This document shows, in pieces, positions 6,096-6,359 of a stretch of 6,359 nt of DNA. Location: NCBI GenBank assembly GCA_020848315.1, contig JADLAH010000073.1, forward strand, positions 1-6,359. The letters run 5' to 3'. The first letter of the stretch is position 1; every line of letters begins with the position of its first letter. The stretch comes from Chitinophagales bacterium (GTDB lineage: Bacteria > Bacteroidota > Bacteroidia > Chitinophagales > JADIYW01). The translations under genes and the position numbers were made by a program. The notes beneath the pieces are model-generated. The model was not told the DNA's origin. It saw only the letters and a program-made list of their open reading frames with translations, and did not search any database.

Positions 6096-6359
6096 ATGGG
6101 AAAGATACTGTGTACGCTGAACTATGAAACGAAAGATCCTGCCGACTCCGCGGCCTATTTGCAGACGTTTTCCGACAAACTGGGAAAACCGCTGATTGGT
6201 TTGCGACAAGAACAATATTGGAAAATCAAGAAACACATGCAGGCGCACTTTGAGATATCCCTCCGAGAAAGAAAGCCGGCCAGCATTATATATACTATGC
6301 TGAAGACTGCCCATATCCTCTGCTATATTCCCTATTGCTCGTGGATTATCAACGGGCCG
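6096..6359 (+). CDS. Hypothetical protein, 5' part (cut by right edge)
   Basis: The reading frame is open from the ATG at 6096 to the window edge, 88 codons without a stop. It starts 6 bases after the MltF stop and in the same frame, so it is probably the third gene of the operon. I do not recognise the family. The N-terminus (MGKILCTLNYETKD) has no signal peptide. A lysine/arginine-rich part follows (QYWKIKKHMQAHFEISLRERK), then a more hydrophobic stretch (residues about 62-85) rich in Ile, Tyr and Cys that could be a membrane segment or the core of a soluble domain. Codon use resembles the neighbours. The reality of the gene rests on the tight spacing and on an open frame to the edge; the C-terminus is needed for any assignment. 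Confidence 0.65.
   Translation, partial: MGKILCTLNYETKDPADSAAYLQTFSDKLGKPLIGLRQEQYWKIKKHMQAHFEISLRERKPASIIYTMLKTAHILCYIPYCSWIINGP

Overview
The window reads as ordinary chromosomal DNA of a member of the Bacteroidota. Three things point there: the ParE, PorT-type barrel and DUF1573 proteins look like that phylum's versions; no start has a convincing Shine-Dalgarno sequence; and exact or near matches to the Bacteroidota -7 promoter box (TAnnTTTG) sit, correctly oriented, upstream of the gene starts. I see no insertion sequence, phage gene, CRISPR array, tRNA or rRNA.

Left half, minus strand. The 5' part of parE (topoisomerase IV subunit B, about 285 codons) runs off the left edge. A 239-base gap (857-1095) holds only a possible parE promoter and no clear terminator. 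It is followed by a complete pirin-family cupin gene and then a complete small outer-membrane beta-barrel gene of the PorT/OMP_b-brl_2 type. Pirin and the barrel gene each seem to have their own promoter.

Centre. A 194-base divergent intergenic region (2712-2905) separates the barrel gene from a plus-strand DUF1573 gene. It carries a promoter for each gene and a small symmetrical element between them. The DUF1573 product is a secreted protein with a CGC motif and a Pro/Ala/Lys-rich tail. A perfect 10-bp hairpin with a T-tract ends this gene.

Right half, plus strand. A tight cluster of three genes follows: a predicted lipoprotein with an N-K-D-G-S-G motif, an MltF-type lytic transglycosylase (solute-binding domain plus SLT domain plus an unusual C-terminal extension), and the start of an unrecognised gene cut by the right edge. 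The gaps are 3 and 6 bases and all three genes lie in the same reading frame. The cluster is most simply read as an envelope/peptidoglycan-remodelling operon. The most unusual points are the TTG start of the transglycosylase, one sense codon after an in-frame TGA, and its repetitive basic tail.

I did not find clear evidence for a wholly new system. The lipoprotein-MltF-unknown operon is the best candidate for follow-up.
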